Positions 32,403 through 41,701 of a stretch of 64,000 bases of DNA are shown one piece after another. This stretch comes from Nitrospira sp. (lineage in GTDB: Bacteria; Nitrospirota; Nitrospiria; Nitrospirales; Nitrospiraceae), in the NCBI GenBank assembly GCA_005116745.1, contig SWDS01000009.1, forward strand, positions 187,509 to 251,508. The letters run 5' to 3'. The notes under the pieces are model-generated. The model saw nothing but the letters and a program-made list of their open reading frames with translations, was not told where the DNA came from and did not search any database. Numbering within the stretch: position 1 is the first letter of the stretch; every line of letters starts with the position of its first letter. The position numbers were made by a program, and so were the translations under genes.

Positions 32403-32741
32403 ATGGCTGGTATCCTCACATTTCCACCGGTCACTGACCAACTTCTTATCGAAGTAGTCCGCCGCATTCTCACCATTGGTTCTCCTCGCAAGATCCTGTT
32501 GTTCGGCTCCCATGCCAAGGGGACCGCCCGTTCGGACAGCGATTTGGACCTGCTGATCATCGAAGAGTCCGACCTGCCGCGCTATCAGCGTTCAGGACGA
32601 TATCGGCGCGTGCTCTGCGGGGTGTTTCCAGCCAAGGATATTGTGGTCTGGACTCCTCAAGAGGTGGACGAATGGCAGACCGTGCCCAATGCCTTCATCT
32701 CCACCGTGTTGGCCGAAGGCAAGCTGCTCTATGAAAGGTAG
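32403..32741 (+). CDS. MNT-type minimal nucleotidyltransferase antitoxin
   Basis: This 112-aa protein is taken from the ATG at 32403. The nucleotidyltransferase core is ILLFGSHAKGTARSDSDLDLLII (GS motif then DxD). VVWTPQEVDEW and a C-terminal helix follow. MNT proteins paired with HEPN toxins inactivate the toxin, in some systems by adenylylating it. The partner HEPN gene follows in the same frame after 18 bp. The GS/DxD residues appear intact. Confidence 0.85.
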   Translation: MAGILTFPPVTDQLLIEVVRRILTIGSPRKILLFGSHAKGTARSDSDLDLLIIEESDLPRYQRSGRYRRVLCGVFPAKDIVVWTPQEVDEWQTVPNAFISTVLAEGKLLYER

Positions 32742-32759
32742 GTCGGCTCTGGCACGAGG

Positions 32760-33128
32760 GTGGTTCGGAAGGCCGACAGCGACCTGGCAGATGCCCGGCG
32801 GACTACTGCCAGTGAAGGTCCCTACGACACCGCCTGTTTCCACGCCCAGCAGGCTGTTGAGAAGTATTTGAAAGGTGTTCTCGCCTGGAGAGGCCTTGAC
32901 ATTCCCCGCACGCACGACTTGGAGGAACTTCAGCGTTTGTGCATTCAGCTTGAGCCATGGCCTGAGCTTGGGACGTGTGACCTCACGGATCTGACGGCGT
33001 ACGCGGTCGAACTTCGGTATGATGCGGAATTCTGGCCGCCCCAACCAACGGCTGTCGATGCTGTCAAGTTGGCCGAGCAAGTGCGCGCCTGCGTGCTCGC
33101 TCGTATGCCGCCAGACACCCGACCGTAA
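32760..33128 (+). CDS. HEPN-domain protein (PF05168 type), MNT partner
   Basis: This 122-aa protein has ADSDLADARRTTAS, CFHAQQAVEKYLKGVLAWRG, PRTHDLEELQRL and YAVELRYDAEFWPP, the helical HEPN fold of PF05168. It pairs with the upstream MNT gene as a likely toxin-antitoxin or nucleotide-binding module. The start is problematic: the only in-frame option is GTG at 32760 with no clear ribosome-binding site. An out-of-frame ATG at 32731 would fit better if one base had been lost, so the 5' end may be damaged. Confidence 0.75.
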   Translation: MVRKADSDLADARRTTASEGPYDTACFHAQQAVEKYLKGVLAWRGLDIPRTHDLEELQRLCIQLEPWPELGTCDLTDLTAYAVELRYDAEFWPPQPTAVDAVKLAEQVRACVLARMPPDTRP

Positions 33129-33276
33129 CTCTGACAATCAGCATTTCGCAGTCAGTTTTTACCCTGAGAGCACGCAGTGTTGCCCGAGCAGCGGGAGTGA
33201 ATACTGGGACTATGCTGATCGCTTTTGGTAGGTCGACTTGTGTCTGTCGCGGAGACCTAGCTGAGGTTAGGCACGA

Positions 33277-34275
33277 TCACATCGTCAGCACCGCGGCACC
33301 TTGAAAACTCCCCGCTTTCAATTCTTGTAGTGCGCGGTTTGCCTCTTCTAGCGGAAAACGAACTGTATGCGGTTTGATGGGAATGGCTGCGGCTTCGCGT
33401 AAGAGATCGATGCCATCCTGTCTGGTGTTGGCTGTCACGCTACGGATGACCCGCTCGCCGAAGACGTCTCGATCGTAGTCTAGCGAAGGAATTGGCGACA
33501 TGTGGATGCCAGCCAGGGCGAGTGTCCCGCCTCGGTCGAGCGCTCTCAAGGCTGGAGGCACGAGTTCACCAGCTGGTGCAAAGATGATTGATCCGTGCAG
33601 CTTCTCCGGCGGCGTATCGGTTGCCCCGCCAACCCAGGCTGCTCCCAGCTGTCTTGCTAACTTCTGATGTTCTGGTTTGAGCGAACTGACATAGACCTGG
33701 CAACCCCAATGGCGTGCAATCTGGATTGCGATGTGTGCTGACGCGCCGAATCCATAGAGACCGAGGCGTTGGCCTGGCTTGATGCCGCTGAGCCGCAACG
33801 CCCGATAGCCGATAATGCCGGCACACAACAAAGGGGCGGCTTCCTCGTCAGAAAAGATTGATGGGATTGGGTAGGCAAACCTCGCTGGAACGACCGCGTA
33901 CTCAGCATAGCCTCCATCGACCTGATAGCCGGTGAACGTCGCTTCTAAACAGAGGTTCTCTCGGCCGCTTGTGCAGAAGTCACACTGTCCGCAAGTTCCT
34001 TGAAGCCAGGCGATCCCAACCCGGTCTCCTTCATGGAGATCCGTGACTCCGCCGCCGGCTTGCGTCACCGTGCCGACTGCCTGATGTCCTGGAATCAATG
34101 GGAGGCTTGTGTTGGGAAGTTCTCCCTCCACCACATGGAGATCGGTGCGACAGACCCCGCAGACGTGAATGTTGACGAGAACCTGGCCTGCCTGTGGAAC
34201 AGGAATCAACAGATCTTGGAGATGTAAGGGACTGTGGGAGACATCGCCCGTATGATCGAGCACCATGACTCTCAT
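33277..34275 (-). CDS. Zinc-dependent alcohol dehydrogenase family protein
   Basis: This 332-aa MDR protein is taken from the ATG at 34275. Catalytic zinc ligands are in CGVCRTDLHVVEGEL and the GHQAVG motif (Gln where Glu is usual). The structural zinc loop is CGQCDFCTSGRENLC with four cysteines, and the nucleotide fold is LGLYGFGASAHIAIQIA. It matches the AdhA/propanol-preferring group with GHQxVG and PIPSIFSDEEAAPLLCAG. It probably interconverts alcohols and aldehydes with NAD(P). It begins 13 bp after yceI on the same strand. Confidence 0.88.
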   Translation of the reverse strand: MRVMVLDHTGDVSHSPLHLQDLLIPVPQAGQVLVNIHVCGVCRTDLHVVEGELPNTSLPLIPGHQAVGTVTQAGGGVTDLHEGDRVGIAWLQGTCGQCDFCTSGRENLCLEATFTGYQVDGGYAEYAVVPARFAYPIPSIFSDEEAAPLLCAGIIGYRALRLSGIKPGQRLGLYGFGASAHIAIQIARHWGCQVYVSSLKPEHQKLARQLGAAWVGGATDTPPEKLHGSIIFAPAGELVPPALRALDRGGTLALAGIHMSPIPSLDYDRDVFGERVIRSVTANTRQDGIDLLREAAAIPIKPHTVRFPLEEANRALQELKAGSFQGAAVLTM

Positions 34276-34288
34276 CGGACCGTACCGC

Positions 34289-34903
34289 TTATGAGGTTTT
34301 CTGAGCTTTGATACACTCGATATCGAGATGGATCTGTACCTCGTCTCCGACGACGAGTCCTCCGGTGTCGAGGGTCTTGTTCCACACCATCCCAAAATCC
34401 TTGCGGTTCAGTGTCCCATCGGCGCTGAAGCCGGCCCTGGTGTTTCCCCAGGGATCTTTCGCCACGCCGTTGAAGGTGACGTTCAGCGTCACGGATTTGG
34501 TGAGACCATGCAGGGTGAGATCTCCGACCACGGTATAGCTGTCTCCCTGTTTCTGATAGTTTTTCATTTTGTAGGTGATCGTCGGGAACTGGTTGACATC
34601 CAAGAAGTCGGTATTGCGCAGATGCGCGTCGCGCTTGTCTTGATTCGTGTTGATCGATTCAGCCTTGATTGTGGCCTCAATGGTCTTGAAGGTCTTCGCG
34701 TCCGCGTCCATCTCGACAAAACCCTGATAGTCCAGAAAGCGTCCCGATGTTTTGGACACCACCATATGGGCGACGCGGAACTCGATTACCGAGTGATCTG
34801 GATCGATGGTCCAGCGAGCTGTTTCGGCCTCGGCAGAGAGGGGGAGCAATCCCAACAGACCCACCATGACGATTTTCCGTATCCAATTTGTCCTGGTTTT
34901 CAT
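34289..34903 (-). CDS. YceI-family periplasmic lipid-binding-like protein
   Basis: This 204-aa protein starts at the ATG at 34903 with AAGGTGAAG upstream. The signal peptide is IVMVGLLGLLPLSAEAE. The YceI lipocalin-like barrel follows: WTIDPDHSVIEFRVAHM, GRFLDYQGFVEMD, HLRNTDFLDVNQFPTITYKM, GDLTLHGLTKSVTL and FSADGTLNRKDFGMVWN. Members bind polyisoprenoids or amphiphiles in the periplasm. It is the first gene of a probable pair with the downstream alcohol dehydrogenase. Confidence 0.92.
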   Translation of the reverse strand: MKTRTNWIRKIVMVGLLGLLPLSAEAETARWTIDPDHSVIEFRVAHMVVSKTSGRFLDYQGFVEMDADAKTFKTIEATIKAESINTNQDKRDAHLRNTDFLDVNQFPTITYKMKNYQKQGDSYTVVGDLTLHGLTKSVTLNVTFNGVAKDPWGNTRAGFSADGTLNRKDFGMVWNKTLDTGGLVVGDEVQIHLDIECIKAQKTS

Positions 34904-35055
34904 ATCTTCACCTTTTGGTTGCTCCCTGTTGGCCGGTGTCAACCGATTCGTTGCCTCTTGGTCGATTTCACGAGTTGAGTTGGCATCCTACCTATCGCTG
35001 GGATGTCCGTGCAACCTGTTCTTTCATTGAAACACGGGTGTCAACCGATTGAATT

Positions 35056-35063
35056 GGTATAGA
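35056..35063 (+). promoter_or_regulatory. Extended -10 promoter next to the tdh start
   Basis: TGGTATAGA is an extended -10 (TG-N-TATAGA) that ends 8 bp before the tdh ATG at 35072. The expected start point is at or within two bases of the ATG. No Shine-Dalgarno is present, so tdh may be read from a leaderless mRNA. Confidence 0.45.
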
Positions 35064-35071
35064 ATACGTTC

Positions 35072-36106
35072 ATGCAGGCACTCGTCAAAGCGACTGCCGG
35101 ACCGGGCCTTACCCTTACCGAGTGGGCGGACCCAACTCCGGGACCACATGACGCGGTGGTGAAGGTGGCCGCGACCTCGTTATGTGGAACCGACGCCCAT
35201 ATCTACCGTTGGGACGAATGGGCACAACAGCGGATTCATCCGCCACGGATCATCGGACATGAATTATGTGGCCATGTCGTGGAGGTTGGTCGCGAGGTGT
35301 CTTTGGTCAAGGTTGGTGATTACGTCGCAGCCGAATCACACCTCACGTGTGGTCGTTGCTTTCAGTGTCGCACCGGACAGGCGCATGTGTGCAAGAATTA
35401 CAAGATTCTCGGGATCGATCGGGATGGGTCGTACGCCCAGTATGTTGCATTGCCTGAAGGGGTCTTGTGGCACACGGCTTCGGACATTCCTCCGGAGTTA
35501 GCCTGTGTGCAGGAGCCGCTTGGGAATGCAGTCGATGCTGCGCTTGCTGAAGATCTCACCGGCCATACGGTGTTGATCACGGGGTGTGGCCCGACCGGTT
35601 TATTTGCCGCAGCCGTCGCGCGAACAGCTGGTGCTGCCACCATTATCGCGTCCGATGTCAGCGACTATCGGCTTGGTTTGGCGAAGCAGGTGGGGGTGGA
35701 TCATGTCCTCAACGCGAGGACCGAGTCATCGGAGCAGGTGGCAGCGGCCATCCTTGAGATGACGGATGGGGAGGGAGTCGATGCCTCGTTGGAGATGTCG
35801 GGAGATCCTACGGCGTTACATCAAGCCTTTCGTGCGGTGAAGAACGGCGGTCGAGTCACCTTGTTCGGCATCCCGACCGGTCCCGTGTGCTTCGATCTGC
35901 CGAACGAAATGATTTTTAAGGGGATCCGCGTCTATGGGATCACCGGCCGTCGCCTGTTCAGCACATGGTACCGGCTGGCAGGACTCTTTAAGGCGGGTCT
36001 CGATATTCGGCCAGTTGTGACCCATTCGTTTCCTTTGAAAGAGTTTGCGACCGGGTTTGAGTTGATTCAGTCGGGTCAGTGCGGAAAAGTAGTCTTGATT
36101 CCATGA
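35072..36106 (+). CDS. tdh: L-threonine 3-dehydrogenase
   Basis: This 344-aa zinc MDR oxidises threonine to 2-amino-3-ketobutyrate. The catalytic zinc set is Cys38 (SLCGTDAHIYRWDEWA), His63 and Glu64 (GHELCGHVVEVG). Structural zinc cysteines are 93, 96, 99 and 107. CGTDxHIYxWDxWA and PxxxGHE are Tdh-specific signatures. The next gene is kbl, which cleaves the product to glycine and acetyl-CoA. The gene lacks a ribosome-binding site and may be leaderless. Confidence 0.95.
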   Translation: MQALVKATAGPGLTLTEWADPTPGPHDAVVKVAATSLCGTDAHIYRWDEWAQQRIHPPRIIGHELCGHVVEVGREVSLVKVGDYVAAESHLTCGRCFQCRTGQAHVCKNYKILGIDRDGSYAQYVALPEGVLWHTASDIPPELACVQEPLGNAVDAALAEDLTGHTVLITGCGPTGLFAAAVARTAGAATIIASDVSDYRLGLAKQVGVDHVLNARTESSEQVAAAILEMTDGEGVDASLEMSGDPTALHQAFRAVKNGGRVTLFGIPTGPVCFDLPNEMIFKGIRVYGITGRRLFSTWYRLAGLFKAGLDIRPVVTHSFPLKEFATGFELIQSGQCGKVVLIP

Positions 36107-36124
36107 GCGAAGCATGCGCTGATT

Positions 36125-36180
36125 TGTTGATCTAATGATCTGTTGAGTTTTCGGAAATTTATCAGACCGACAGATCAACA
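36125..36180. other. Inverted repeat between tdh and kbl
   Basis: TGTTGATCT at 36125 and AGATCAACA at 36172 are a perfect 9-bp inverted repeat in an AT-rich 98-bp spacer. An additional ATCTGTTGA/TCAACAGAT pairing overlaps it and could form an alternative hairpin. It may lower read-through or stabilise the mRNA between the two genes; no U-run is present. Confidence 0.4.
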
Positions 36181-36204
36181 GATTCCAAACCACATCCTTT
36201 CAAG

Positions 36205-37395
36205 ATGGCTTACGACTCACTCAAGCAGGTTCTCAGTGCCCAACTCGCCGACATCCGCGCCAAAGGCCTCTACAAGTCCGAGCGTCGCATTCTTGGTCCG
36301 CAAGGCTCGGACCTCCTGGTGTCGCAAGGTACCGTTCTGAACCTCTGTGCAAATAATTATCTCGGGCTTGCGAATCATCCGGCCATTGTGCAGGCGGCTC
36401 AAAATGGGCTGAAAACCCATGGCTATGGTATGGCTTCCGTGCGGTTTATTTGTGGTACGCAGGATTTGCACAAGCAGCTGGAACAGGCCGTCAGCGACTT
36501 TCTCGGTACCGAGGACACCATCCTCTACAGCTCCTGCTTCGATGCGAACGGGGGACTATTTGAAGTGTTGGTGGGTGAGAACGATGCTGTCATCAGCGAC
36601 GCCTTGAACCATGCCAGCCTGATCGACGGCATCAGACTCTGCAAGGCCAAACGATTTCGCTACGCCCATTCCGACATGGCAGACCTCGAAGCGCGACTTC
36701 AGGAAGCGGGTGGATGCCGCGTGCGGCTGATCGTCACCGATGGGGTGTTCTCGATGGATGGCGATCTGGCCAAGCTGGACCAGATCGTGGAGCTGGCGGA
36801 ACGGTATGATGCGGCAGTGGTGGTTGATGATAGCCATGCCACAGGGGTTCTTGGTCCGAAGGGCAGGGGGACACCGGCTCATTTTGGTGTAGCAGGGAAA
36901 GTCGACATTGTCACCAGCACATTGGGAAAAACGCTCGGTGGCGCGACCGGCGGGTTTACATCCGGCAAGGCCGAGGTGATCGAGTTGCTGCGTCAGCGAT
37001 CACGACCCTACCTATTCTCGAACTCGCTTCCTCCGCCCATCGTAGCCGGTGCATTGTGCGCGCTCGATCTCGTAAAACAGGGTGACCATCTCAGAGAGGC
37101 GCTTCAGGCTCACGCCGTCTACTTCAGAAGCGAGCTGACCACGCTCGGCTTTCGGCTTATCCCGGGTGAACATCCCATCATTCCGGTGATGTTGGGCGAC
37201 GCCTCGCTTGCGACCTCCATGGCGGAGGCCCTACTGAAAGAAGGGGTTTATGCCGTTGGATTCAGTTATCCCGTGGTGCCACTAGGGCAGGCGAGGATTC
37301 GGACTCAAATGTCGGCAGCCCATACAAGGACTCAGTTGCAACAAGCCGTAGCGGCGTTTGCGAAGGTGGGTCGTGCGCTCGGCGTGATCCAGTAA
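36205..37395 (+). CDS. kbl: Glycine C-acetyltransferase (2-amino-3-ketobutyrate CoA ligase)
   Basis: This 396-aa PLP enzyme of the alpha-oxoamine synthase family cleaves 2-amino-3-ketobutyrate with CoA to glycine and acetyl-CoA. Signatures: [50 protein letters not shown] and the PLP lysine Lys242 in [13 protein letters not shown]. Length matches E. coli Kbl. It follows tdh, forming the two-step threonine-to-glycine route, and glyA lies 0.6 kb downstream. Confidence 0.97.
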   Translation: MAYDSLKQVLSAQLADIRAKGLYKSERRILGPQGSDLLVSQGTVLNLCANNYLGLANHPAIVQAAQNGLKTHGYGMASVRFICGTQDLHKQLEQAVSDFLGTEDTILYSSCFDANGGLFEVLVGENDAVISDALNHASLIDGIRLCKAKRFRYAHSDMADLEARLQEAGGCRVRLIVTDGVFSMDGDLAKLDQIVELAERYDAAVVVDDSHATGVLGPKGRGTPAHFGVAGKVDIVTSTLGKTLGGATGGFTSGKAEVIELLRQRSRPYLFSNSLPPPIVAGALCALDLVKQGDHLREALQAHAVYFRSELTTLGFRLIPGEHPIIPVMLGDASLATSMAEALLKEGVYAVGFSYPVVPLGQARIRTQMSAAHTRTQLQQAVAAFAKVGRALGVIQ

Positions 37396-37420
37396 CCTGC
37401 CTTGATTCAACTTCTCAGAA

Positions 37421-37449
37421 TTGACATTTCACAATCAGGTCAGTATCCT
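37421..37449 (+). promoter_or_regulatory. Sigma-70 promoter of rplI
   Basis: A perfect TTGACA at 37421 and TATCCT at 37444 are separated by exactly 17 bp and lie 31 bp before the rplI ATG. GAAGGAG serves as the ribosome-binding site. Confidence 0.75.
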
Positions 37450-37480
37450 CGGCTACTTTATCTAGTGAAGGAGTACGGGT

Positions 37481-37951
37481 ATGAAAGTCATTCTTCAAGA
37501 GACCCTGGAAGGGGTAGGGCATCTCGGCGATCTCATTAACGTCGCCGATGGGTTTGCGAGAAACTATCTGTTACCGCGCCGGAAGGCCGTTGAGGCGGAT
37601 GGTCGGAGCATCAAGGCTTTCGAGCATGCCAAGCGAGTGGCAGCCGAGAAGGCCAAGAAGGAAACGCTGGAAATTGAATCCTACGCCAAGAAGGTGTCGG
37701 CTGTTGAGCTGACGATCGAAGCGCAGGTCGGCAAAGACGACAAGATGTTCGGCTCTGTCACGACCAAAGACATCGCAGAAGGATTGGCGGCGCAAGGTGT
37801 CACGGTGGATCGGCGAAAGATTCAATTGGCGCAACCGATCAAGGAACTTGGGACGGTGGCCGTGCCCATCAAGATGCCTAGAGATGTGGTGGCGACGGTG
37901 AAGGTCCACGTGGTGAAGAAGCAAGAGGCAGAAGAACCTTCCGCTTCATGA
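37481..37951 (+). CDS. rplI: 50S ribosomal protein bL9
   Basis: This 156-aa protein has the N-terminal bL9 signature MKVILQETLEGVGHLGDLINVADGFARNYLLPRRKA and a long connecting helix. The C-terminal domain (GKDDKMFGSVTTKDIAEGL, DRRKIQL, IKELGTVAVPIKM) is also present. It binds 23S rRNA at the L1 stalk base. The usual rpsF/rpsR partners are not adjacent; here it heads a cluster with glyA and nrdR, 18 bp before glyA. Confidence 0.97.
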   Translation: MKVILQETLEGVGHLGDLINVADGFARNYLLPRRKAVEADGRSIKAFEHAKRVAAEKAKKETLEIESYAKKVSAVELTIEAQVGKDDKMFGSVTTKDIAEGLAAQGVTVDRRKIQLAQPIKELGTVAVPIKMPRDVVATVKVHVVKKQEAEEPSAS

Positions 37952-37969
37952 TGAAGGGGTGATGACAGC

Positions 37970-39235
37970 ATGATGCAGGACGCGATCGGCTCACTGGATG
38001 CACTGAAAGCGGTAGATCCCGATGTCTATGCCGCGATTGAGTCGGAAGCGGTCCGGCAACGTGAAAAGTTGCTCTTGATTGCCTCGGAGAATTTTGCCAG
38101 CCCGGCGGTGCTTGCCGCCCAGGGGTCGTTGCTCACCAATAAATATGCCGAAGGCTATTCGGGTAAGCGGTATTACGGCGGCTGTCAGCATGCTGATGCG
38201 GTCGAAGACTTGGCCATTCAGCGGTGCAAGCAGATTTTTGGTGCCGAACACGTCAATGTCCAGCCGCATTCTGGGTCACAGGCCAACATGGCGGCCTATC
38301 TGTCGGTCTTAAAACCGGGCGATACGATTCTCGGGATGGATCTGGCTCAGGGCGGCCATTTGACGCATGGCAGCAAGGTCAATTTCTCCGGCATCCTCTT
38401 CCGCGTGTTTTCCTATGGCGTTGATCGCCAGACGGAACGGATTGACTACGATGCCGTGCAGAAGGTGGCAGAGGAATGCCGTCCGCGGATGATCGTAGTC
38501 GGGGCCAGCGCGTATGCCCGCATACTTGATTTTCCTCGATTCCAGCAGATCGCCAAGTCAGTCGGCGCGTATCTCTTGGTCGATATCGCGCATATTGCTG
38601 GGCTTATCGCAGCGGGTCTTCACCCGAACCCTGTTCTCTATGCGGACTTCGTGACCACGACGACCCATAAAACTCTGCGTGGCCCGCGTGGGGGTGTGAC
38701 GATGTGCAAAGCCGAGTACGCCAAGGGAGTCGACAAGCTGGTGTTTCCTGGATTACAAGGCGGACCGCTCATGCACGTGATCGCGGCAAAAGCTGTGGCG
38801 TTTCAAGAGGCCCTCTCTCCAGGGTTCAAGCGCTATCAGCAACAAGTGTTGGCCAATGCGAAAGCCTTGGCGCAGGGATTGGTCGAGCGCGGATATAAGA
38901 TCGTCTCCGGTGGGACCGATACCCATCTGATGCTCCTCAACTTATCGAATAAAGGTATTACGGGGAAAGATGCCGATGCGGCGCTCGATGCTGCGGGGAT
39001 TATCGTCAACAAGAACGCTGTGCCGTACGATGAAAAACCACCGGCCGTGGCCAGTGGAATTCGCCTTGGAGCGCCAATCGTGTCCACGCGCGGCATGCGC
39101 GAGCCCGAGATGAAGCAGATCGTGGGGTTAGTCGACCGCGTGCTGCAACATCGGCAAGAGCCAGTCGTGCTGGAGGAAGTACGGGCTGAGGCGAAGGCGT
39201 TGAACAGTCGGTTTCCCTTCATCTATCAATACTAA
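37970..39235 (+). CDS. glyA: Serine hydroxymethyltransferase
   Basis: This 421-aa PLP enzyme interconverts serine and glycine with tetrahydrofolate and is the main one-carbon source. It shows [36 protein letters not shown], the PLP lysine in [13 protein letters not shown] and a C-terminal RIGAP-like [14 protein letters not shown]. It lies between rplI and nrdR. Together with tdh-kbl it can turn threonine-derived glycine into serine and methylene-THF. Confidence 0.97.
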   Translation: MMQDAIGSLDALKAVDPDVYAAIESEAVRQREKLLLIASENFASPAVLAAQGSLLTNKYAEGYSGKRYYGGCQHADAVEDLAIQRCKQIFGAEHVNVQPHSGSQANMAAYLSVLKPGDTILGMDLAQGGHLTHGSKVNFSGILFRVFSYGVDRQTERIDYDAVQKVAEECRPRMIVVGASAYARILDFPRFQQIAKSVGAYLLVDIAHIAGLIAAGLHPNPVLYADFVTTTTHKTLRGPRGGVTMCKAEYAKGVDKLVFPGLQGGPLMHVIAAKAVAFQEALSPGFKRYQQQVLANAKALAQGLVERGYKIVSGGTDTHLMLLNLSNKGITGKDADAALDAAGIIVNKNAVPYDEKPPAVASGIRLGAPIVSTRGMREPEMKQIVGLVDRVLQHRQEPVVLEEVRAEAKALNSRFPFIYQY

Positions 39236-39268
39236 CCAGCCACGAGCAAGAGGGCAGGGTCGCCACCG

Positions 39269-39733
39269 GTGAAATGTCCGTTCTGCGATGAACTCGAAGA
39301 CAAGGTGGTCGATTCTCGTATGGCCAAGGAAGGCGAGGTCATCCGCCGCCGCCGCGAGTGCCTTGGGTGTAAACGCCGCTATACCACCTACGAGCGAGTT
39401 GAAGAAATACTCCCGGTCGTGGTGAAGAAGGACGGTCGCCGCGAGTCGTTTGACCGCAACAAGATTCTCGTCGGACTGAAAAAGGCCTGTGAAAAGCGGC
39501 CGATCAGTATCGGCACCATTGAGGCCGTCACCGACCGGATAGAAAAACGGATTCAGGAGATGGGCGAGACGGAGATTCAAAGTCGGGTTGTCGGTGAGGA
39601 AGTCATGAAGGAGTTACATCAGCTGGATCAGGTCGCCTATGTCCGGTTTGCGTCCGTGTATCGAGAGTTCAAGGGCATCGACCAATTTATGGACGAGTTA
39701 CAAACGCTTGCTCAGCACCGGCATGAGAGTTAA
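39269..39733 (+). CDS. nrdR: Transcriptional repressor NrdR
   Basis: This 154-aa protein has a GTG start ([21 protein letters not shown]). An N-terminal zinc ribbon (CPFC and [15 protein letters not shown]) is followed by an ATP-cone ([29 protein letters not shown]). It senses ATP/dATP and represses ribonucleotide reductase genes. The position after glyA is common in bacteria. Length is normal. Confidence 0.96.
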   Translation: MKCPFCDELEDKVVDSRMAKEGEVIRRRRECLGCKRRYTTYERVEEILPVVVKKDGRRESFDRNKILVGLKKACEKRPISIGTIEAVTDRIEKRIQEMGETEIQSRVVGEEVMKELHQLDQVAYVRFASVYREFKGIDQFMDELQTLAQHRHES

Positions 39734-39842
39734 GACGTAACGTCTGGATCCCTCAGCCTCTCTCCCAGCCTCGTTCAGGTTCTCCGATTCGATCGGTGTT
39801 CGTCGTGCATTCGGACAAGCCCAGTGCAGGAAGTGCCTCTTG

Positions 39843-40937
39843 ATGAAGAAGCCCCTCTCTCAGCGTGCTCGGCGAAACCCGCCAACCTCCGGGGCGACGA
39901 ACGTCGCCATTATCGGCGCCGGTCGTGGAGGGGCCGCGCTGATGGAGATCTTTGCAAACGATCCCCTCGTGCGGATTGTCGGTGTGGCGGAGCTTGATCC
40001 AAAAGCCCCAGGGCTAGAACTGGCGCAACAGTTCGGAATCCCGATCACGCACGACTATCGGCAGCTCCTCGCGATGGAGCGTGTCGATCTGATCATCGAT
40101 GTGTCGGGTGATGCAGAGGTCAGGAGGTTTCTTGAGGATTTCCATCGAATGGGTGTCACTATCATCGGCGGCGCCAGTGCAAAATTCATGTGGGAGCTGA
40201 TCGGCGCTCGTATTCGCGCGACGGCGGAGATCGAGAAGACGCTGAACAAATATCAATCCTTGTATCGGTTGTATGTGAAAGAGACTGGGGCGGCAGTGAC
40301 GGAGGAGCGGACCAGAATCGCTTGCGAGATCCACGACGGCTTCGTGCAGAGTTTGGCGGGGGTGAATTTCAAGCTGGATCTGTGCCAGGAACTCATCCGG
40401 AAGAAATCACGGGCTAGTTTGGCCACCATCAAGGAGAGCAAGGCTCAGCTGAAGTTGGCCATCCAGGAAGCCCGCCAAGTGATTTTCAACCTGCGTCCCC
40501 TGCACTACGACAAGATGGAATTGATTCCGGCCCTGACGAATTATTTCAAGTCGTATCAGCTTCAGACCCACATCACCACGAATTTTTCCGTGAGCGGAGA
40601 TGAGCAGATTCTCTTCCCACGGACGAAGATCTTTCTCTTTCGCATTATTCAGGAGGCTTTAAGCAACGTACAAAAACATGCACGGGCTGATCGAGTCTCG
40701 ATCAAGCTGGACATCGAGATGGAGCTGTTGCACGTCACCATTGCCGACAATGGAATCGGATTCGATCTGGAGGCCGTGCTGCGCGACCCTGAAAAGTGGG
40801 ATCATTTCGGAATCAAGGGCATCTTAGAACGAGCTCGACTGGTGGGAGGAGAGGGGCTCGTCCAATCGAAGCCGGGGAAGGGCACGAAAATCATCGTCAA
40901 GGTGCCGCTGGGGCATCGAGAGGAGAGGGAGGAGTAA
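39843..40937 (+). CDS. Histidine kinase (HisKA_3 type) with N-terminal Rossmann nucleotide-binding domain
   Basis: This 364-aa protein is taken from the ATG at 39843. Residues ~20-120 form a Gfo/Idh/MocA-like Rossmann fold: NVAIIGAGRGGAALMEIF (GxGxxG), VRIVGVAELDPKAPG and VDLIIDVSGD. A helical linker leads to the H-box EERTRIACEIHDGFVQSLAG with His164. The HATPase follows (IIQEALSNVQKHA, ADNGIGFD, KGTKIIVKVPL). No transmembrane segment is present, so it is a cytoplasmic kinase likely sensing a dinucleotide or a related ligand. It overlaps the next response-regulator gene by one base (TAATG). Confidence 0.88.
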   Translation: MKKPLSQRARRNPPTSGATNVAIIGAGRGGAALMEIFANDPLVRIVGVAELDPKAPGLELAQQFGIPITHDYRQLLAMERVDLIIDVSGDAEVRRFLEDFHRMGVTIIGGASAKFMWELIGARIRATAEIEKTLNKYQSLYRLYVKETGAAVTEERTRIACEIHDGFVQSLAGVNFKLDLCQELIRKKSRASLATIKESKAQLKLAIQEARQVIFNLRPLHYDKMELIPALTNYFKSYQLQTHITTNFSVSGDEQILFPRTKIFLFRIIQEALSNVQKHARADRVSIKLDIEMELLHVTIADNGIGFDLEAVLRDPEKWDHFGIKGILERARLVGGEGLVQSKPGKGTKIIVKVPLGHREEREE

Positions 40938-41608
40938 TGGAGAAAATCAAGGTGCTGATTGCCGACGATCACCGAGTGGTTCGGGAAGGCTTGGCAGCCA
41001 TTCTGAAGACCAAAGAGGACATTCACGTCATCGGCGAAGCACAAGACGGTGCAGAGGCCGTCGAAAAAGCCCGCGCCTTGCTTCCGGATGTGATCCTGAT
41101 GGATGTCAGCATGCCACGGATGGGAGGCGTCGAGGCCACCAGACAAGTCAAACGTGAGTTCCCGCACATCGGCATCGTGGCGTTGACCATGTACGAAGAA
41201 CAACAGTACATCTTCGATCTTGTCCGTGCGGGCGCGACAGGCTATCTCTTGAAAGACTCTGAATCGTCACAAATCGTGGCGGCCATTCGAGCGATCTCTC
41301 GAGGCGAATCGCTGATCCATCCGTCTGTTGCTAGTAAAATCTTGGCGGAGTTTTCATTAATGGCCCAAAAGAAGGGGAAAAAGCCATCCTGGGCTGAGCA
41401 TGATCTGACGGAGCGGGAGATTACGGTGTTACGATTGGTGGCCGACGGGAAAACCAACAAGGAGATCGCCAATACCCTTGATCTGAGCGAAAAGACGGTC
41501 AAGAATCACGTCCGGAACATCTTCCATAAACTACAAGTCTATGACCGCACGCAAGCGGCCATCACCGCCATCCGCAAGGGCCTGATCGAGCTGGATCCGA
41601 AGCGGTAG
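40937..41608 (+). CDS. NarL/FixJ-family response regulator
   Basis: This 223-aa protein starts at the ATG at 40937, overlapping the kinase stop (TAATG) with GGGAGGAG upstream. The receiver has phospho-acceptor Asp56 in VILMDVSMPRMGG, plus Thr84 and Lys106. The LuxR-type HTH is LTEREITVLRLVADGKTNKEIA through LSEKTVKNHVRNIFHKL. It is the cognate partner of the Rossmann-domain kinase. Targets are unknown; the nearest convergent genes are the lipoprotein array. Confidence 0.95.
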   Translation: MEKIKVLIADDHRVVREGLAAILKTKEDIHVIGEAQDGAEAVEKARALLPDVILMDVSMPRMGGVEATRQVKREFPHIGIVALTMYEEQQYIFDLVRAGATGYLLKDSESSQIVAAIRAISRGESLIHPSVASKILAEFSLMAQKKGKKPSWAEHDLTEREITVLRLVADGKTNKEIANTLDLSEKTVKNHVRNIFHKLQVYDRTQAAITAIRKGLIELDPKR

Positions 41609-41701
41609 GATTGAGGTCCTGGTAGGAAGGTTTCTAAACCGCACATCCTCCTTTAAGAGGCCCTCACTCGGATTTAAATAGAATTGCTTGCAGTGGCATG
41701 C

